From Glutamicibacter halophytocola (GTDB lineage: Bacteria > Actinomycetota > Actinomycetes > Actinomycetales > Micrococcaceae): DNA of 64,000 nt. Of the stretch, positions 62,527 through 64,000 are shown piece after piece. Numbering within the stretch: the first letter of the stretch is position 1; each line of letters begins with the position of its first letter. Both the position numbers and the translations under genes were made by a program. A model generated the notes under the pieces. It ran no database searches. It saw nothing but the letters and a program-made list of their open reading frames with translations, and was not told the origin of the DNA. Where the stretch lies: NCBI RefSeq assembly GCF_001302565.1, contig NZ_CP012750.1, positions 3,348,001 through 3,412,000 on the forward strand, in the 5' to 3' direction.

Positions 62527-62889
62527 TCAGCCCTGTGGCTGATGGTGATGGGGAGGAAGTCCGTTGGCTACGGAATGCTCGGCTTGCTTGACCGCTTCGG
62601 CTACCAGCGTGGCAGCGTGACCGTTTGCCAGCTGGTATAGCACTATGGTCCCTTCCTGGCGGGTCGTGACCATGCGGGCCATGCGCAGCCGAGCCAGGTG
62701 CTGTGACACTCCGGAGGGGCTCTTCTCGACAAGCTCGGCAATCGAGCTGACTGACAGCTCACCAGCGCGGCGAAGCCCCAGCACGATCTTGATGCGCGTG
62801 ACATCGGAAAGGAATCCGAAGACCTCGGCGGCCAGGTCAACGTATTTAGAGGACGGGTCCAGCCCGCAGTCCTTATTATCCGCATTCAT
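62527..62889 (-). CDS. ArsR/SmtB-family metal-sensing repressor
   Basis: A 120-residue winged-helix repressor. The HTH region is LSVSSIAELVEKSPSGVSQHLARLRMARMVTTRQEGTIVLYQLANGH. The C-terminal helix carries several His (EHSVANGLPPHHHQPQG), a likely metal site of the CzrA/NmtR/KmtR type. The downstream gene is the broken MFS exporter, its presumed target. A CTAAT / ATTAG dyad sits at the start codon, suggesting autoregulation. Confidence 0.82.
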   Translation of the reverse strand: MNADNKDCGLDPSSKYVDLAAEVFGFLSDVTRIKIVLGLRRAGELSVSSIAELVEKSPSGVSQHLARLRMARMVTTRQEGTIVLYQLANGHAATLVAEAVKQAEHSVANGLPPHHHQPQG

Positions 62890-62890
62890 G

Positions 62891-62908
62891 CTAATACAAC
62901 AACATTAG
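62891..62908. promoter_or_regulatory. Dyad CTAAT-N8-ATTAG at the ArsR start
   Basis: Imperfect inverted repeat (CTAATACAACAACATTAG) immediately upstream of the ArsR start codon, in the position of an ArsR/SmtB autoregulatory operator. Confidence 0.5.
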
Positions 62909-63339
62909 TGGGAATTAAATATAACCCGAGATCTGACAGACGGCCGCCCGAAGATGCTGCAACGGGGGGGAAACTGAAGAACGCCGCACTTGCACAGGCC
63001 TCGACATGCAGAGGGGCGGCAGGCAGCAGCGCCAGCAATCAGCAATCAGGTCGGCTCCAAATGGCGCTCGTCGCGCGCGGCTAGTTTGACCAGTCGTGGA
63101 GACCGCCGGGCGGCTCGAGAATTGCCCAGATTCCACAGCTCCGCTAGCGACCCGATTCCCGCATTGCTCAGGGGACATCCTTTAGTCAGTCGGCGCGGAT
63201 AGCCAAATGAGCGGCCACAAGCTCCTTAGAGCTGGATTCTCAACTACCACGGAAGGACACCACGGGGTGCTGGCCCGAGGCTCGAATAACGTTTCCGGAA
63301 TCGGCGACTGCCGGGCTGCCGGCATGCACCAACAACGCA
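62909..63339. other. Gene-free region
   Basis: About 430 bp between the ArsR operator and the peptide-2 terminator with no convincing gene or other signal. Confidence 0.4.
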
Positions 63340-63375
63340 GAGGGGTCCTGCACCGCTAATAGTGCAGGACCCCTC
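63340..63375 (-). terminator. Perfect 14-bp terminator hairpin of peptide gene 2
   Basis: Stem GAGGGGTCCTGCAC / GTGCAGGACCCCTC with an 8-nt loop. On the minus strand it follows the peptide stop by 23 bp and is followed by tgcgttgttgg. It would define a monocistronic transcript of about 180 nt. Confidence 0.75.
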
Positions 63376-63398
63376 GAAGCAAGCTCTAGAGGTTTACT

Positions 63399-63461
63399 CT
63401 AGCCACCCAAGCCACCGAGAAGGCCTTTGATGATTTCAAGCAGAGTGTTGATCAATTCCAT
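63399..63461 (-). CDS. Small amphipathic peptide 2 (20 residues), paralogue of the peptide at 2985-3047
   Basis: The frame encodes MELINTLLEIIKGLLGGLGG, 14/20 identical to peptide 1 with conservative changes (D/E, I/L) and Lys12-Gly13 instead of Ala-Ser. The shared features are MxLINT, LLE, and LLGGLGG. The start lies after CGGAGAACATC, nearly identical to CGGAGGACATC at the other locus. The upstream palindrome, -10 box and spacing are also shared, and a perfect terminator follows. Substitutions that keep the amphipathic helix argue for selection on the peptide. Net charge about -1. No signal peptide. Function unknown; a formylated amphipathic peptide acting at membranes or as a signal is the leading guess. 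Confidence 0.75.
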   Translation of the reverse strand: MELINTLLEIIKGLLGGLGG

Positions 63462-63499
63462 GATGTTCTCCGTATCTGAGGTCGAGCGATTCGCGATGT

Positions 63500-63515
63500 A
63501 TCAACAGGTGTTGAT
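63500..63515 (-). other. Inverted repeat ATCAACA-CC-TGTTGAT at the predicted 5' end of the peptide-2 mRNA
   Basis: A perfect 7-2-7 dyad just downstream of the predicted transcription start (about 63516). It is not conserved at locus 1. It could be a second operator or an mRNA-stabilising stem. Confidence 0.35.
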
Positions 63516-63522
63516 GTAAGGG

Positions 63523-63554
63523 AATCTAGCAACCGGAAGCGAACTCTTGACCAA
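63523..63554 (-). promoter_or_regulatory. Predicted promoter of peptide gene 2
   Basis: On the minus strand the -10-like TAGATT (63523-63528) lies in TTGCTAGATT, identical to locus 1. The -35 candidate TTGGTC overlaps the palindrome with the same 20-bp spacer. Confidence 0.5.
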
Positions 63555-63568
63555 TATTCGCAAATATT
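63553..63568. promoter_or_regulatory. Near-perfect 16-bp palindrome AATATTTGCGAATATT (operator of peptide gene 2)
   Basis: Read on the minus strand it differs at one position from the perfect dyad at 2879-2894, and both are embedded in CGTAATATT-YGCG-AATATTGG. The gap to the start codon is 91 bp here and 90 bp at locus 1. The dyad centre-to--10 distance is identical (32.5 bp). Likely a shared regulator site. Confidence 0.7.
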
Positions 63569-63664
63569 ACGGTTTTAACTGAATGACTTTCTATTTAATA
63601 ACTAGTGGAAGGGCTAAATTCATTAATTATTGATTCATGTCAATACTACTTTTGGAGGAAGGCG

Positions 63665-63766
63665 ATGCCTTTGGCGTTGCTGAAACCTGCCGATTCCTCT
63701 CCCGGCTATCCTGCCTCGCTGCAAAATCCGCGCGGCCGTTGCTGGAGCACGCTGGCAAGAGACTGA
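63665..63766 (+). CDS. Candidate small protein (33 residues) divergent from peptide gene 2
   Basis: A short frame beginning MPLALLKPADSSPGYPASLQ with an unusually good RBS (TTTTGGAGGAAGGCG) and ending at TGA. A different frame through the same region (63637-63831) lacks an RBS. Either might be noise. The position opposite the peptide-2 promoter makes shared control possible. No family recognised. Confidence 0.2.
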   Translation: MPLALLKPADSSPGYPASLQNPRGRCWSTLARD

Positions 63767-63855
63767 ACGCCTGGGATGGCACGTACCCGGAATCATCCAG
63801 TTTTTCGTGGTTCCCCAAGGAGGCCGCCTAACCTGGATGTCTAGTATGGATAATC

Positions 63856-64000
63856 ATGGAACGCGATAAGCAATCATCACCCGGCAGGACCGATCCTCGA
63901 CTCGCCATGGAACAGAACCTGGCCGAGCACGCCTGCCACCTTCACCGCAGCATGGACGGCGCAACAGTCATTGAAACTAGCGACCTGATGATCGCTGATA
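63856..64000 (+). CDS. Start of a GNAT-like acetyltransferase gene (cut by the window end)
   Basis: The first 48 residues, beginning MERDKQSSPGRTDPRLAMEQ, contain NLAEHACHLHR and GATVIETSDLMIAD. This resembles the N terminus of actinobacterial GNAT-family N-acetyltransferases. There is no strong RBS, but TAGTAT-like -10 boxes lie just upstream, so a leaderless mRNA is possible. The rest lies outside the window. Confidence 0.45.
   Translation, partial: MERDKQSSPGRTDPRLAMEQNLAEHACHLHRSMDGATVIETSDLMIAD

Noticed and set aside
1..64000. CRISPR arrays, tRNA or rRNA genes, prophage or IS elements
   Set aside because: No regularly spaced repeats, cloverleaf-like sequences, integrase or transposase motifs were recognised on reading the window.

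Overview
The window looks like chromosomal DNA of a high-GC Gram-positive soil or cheese-type actinobacterium of the family Micrococcaceae (Arthrobacter/Glutamicibacter-like). This is inferred from several things: an Arthrobacter-type copper amine oxidase, a class-E-like LANTG sorting signal, a DtxR-type iron box, frequent GTG starts, ATGA/TAATG gene overlaps and high-GC codon use. No rRNA, tRNA, CRISPR array, insertion sequence or prophage was recognised.

Layout. 1-2.7 kb: copper chaperone and copper P-type ATPase. 2.8-4.9 kb: a 20-residue peptide gene with a palindromic promoter, a long stretch without a clear gene (possible decayed glycine riboswitch) and a degenerate pterin-dehydratase-like gene. 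4.9-11.7 kb: GMC oxidoreductase, EamA exporter, CGNR regulator, RraA-like protein, amino-acid permease and small membrane proteins. 11.9-26.9 kb: a catabolic island. Six genes (flavin monooxygenase, RidA, DUF1028, M20 amidohydrolase, aspartase-like lyase, aldehyde dehydrogenase) are packed on the minus strand. They are preceded by a membrane protein and a second permease, and followed across a divergent region by a copper amine oxidase with its TetR regulator, a LysR regulator, an L-lactate-dehydrogenase-like flavoenzyme and a GntR regulator. Together they suggest uptake and oxidation of amines or modified amino acids to aldehydes, acids and carboxylates, with RidA removing imines.

26.9-33.7 kb: iron acquisition, with a tandemly duplicated AraC-type regulator, an iron box, a siderophore-binding lipoprotein, two FecCD permeases, a siderophore-interacting reductase and a Fes-like esterase. 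33.8-45.4 kb: transport and membrane genes (MATE, MFS, CPBP protease, aquaporin, FUSC, a heterodimeric ABC exporter) plus an MBL-fold hydrolase and a LysR regulator. 46-51 kb: a lower-GC sortase-anchored adhesin whose Pro/Thr/Ser/Glu repeat tract carries a one-base frameshift that puts the LANTG anchor out of frame, followed by decayed gntP and M20 genes. 51-57.5 kb: a run of small general-stress-type genes (PCD-glyoxalase fusion, DUF421, acidic disordered proteins, isochorismatase, SDR). 57.6-64 kb: a peroxiredoxin pseudogene, a succinate-semialdehyde dehydrogenase, small membrane proteins, a broken MFS gene with its ArsR regulator, a second 20-residue peptide gene, and the start of an acetyltransferase-like gene.

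The most interesting signal is the pair of unannotated 20-residue peptide genes near the two ends of the window (2985-3047 plus strand; 63399-63461 minus strand). The peptides are 14/20 identical, amphipathic and end in GGLGG. Each gene has a near-identical 16-bp AATATTCGCGAATATT-type palindrome 90-91 bp upstream, an identically spaced TAGATT -10 box, the same CGGAGRACATC-ATG start region and its own terminator hairpin. This is a candidate two-locus peptide regulon controlled by one palindrome-binding regulator.
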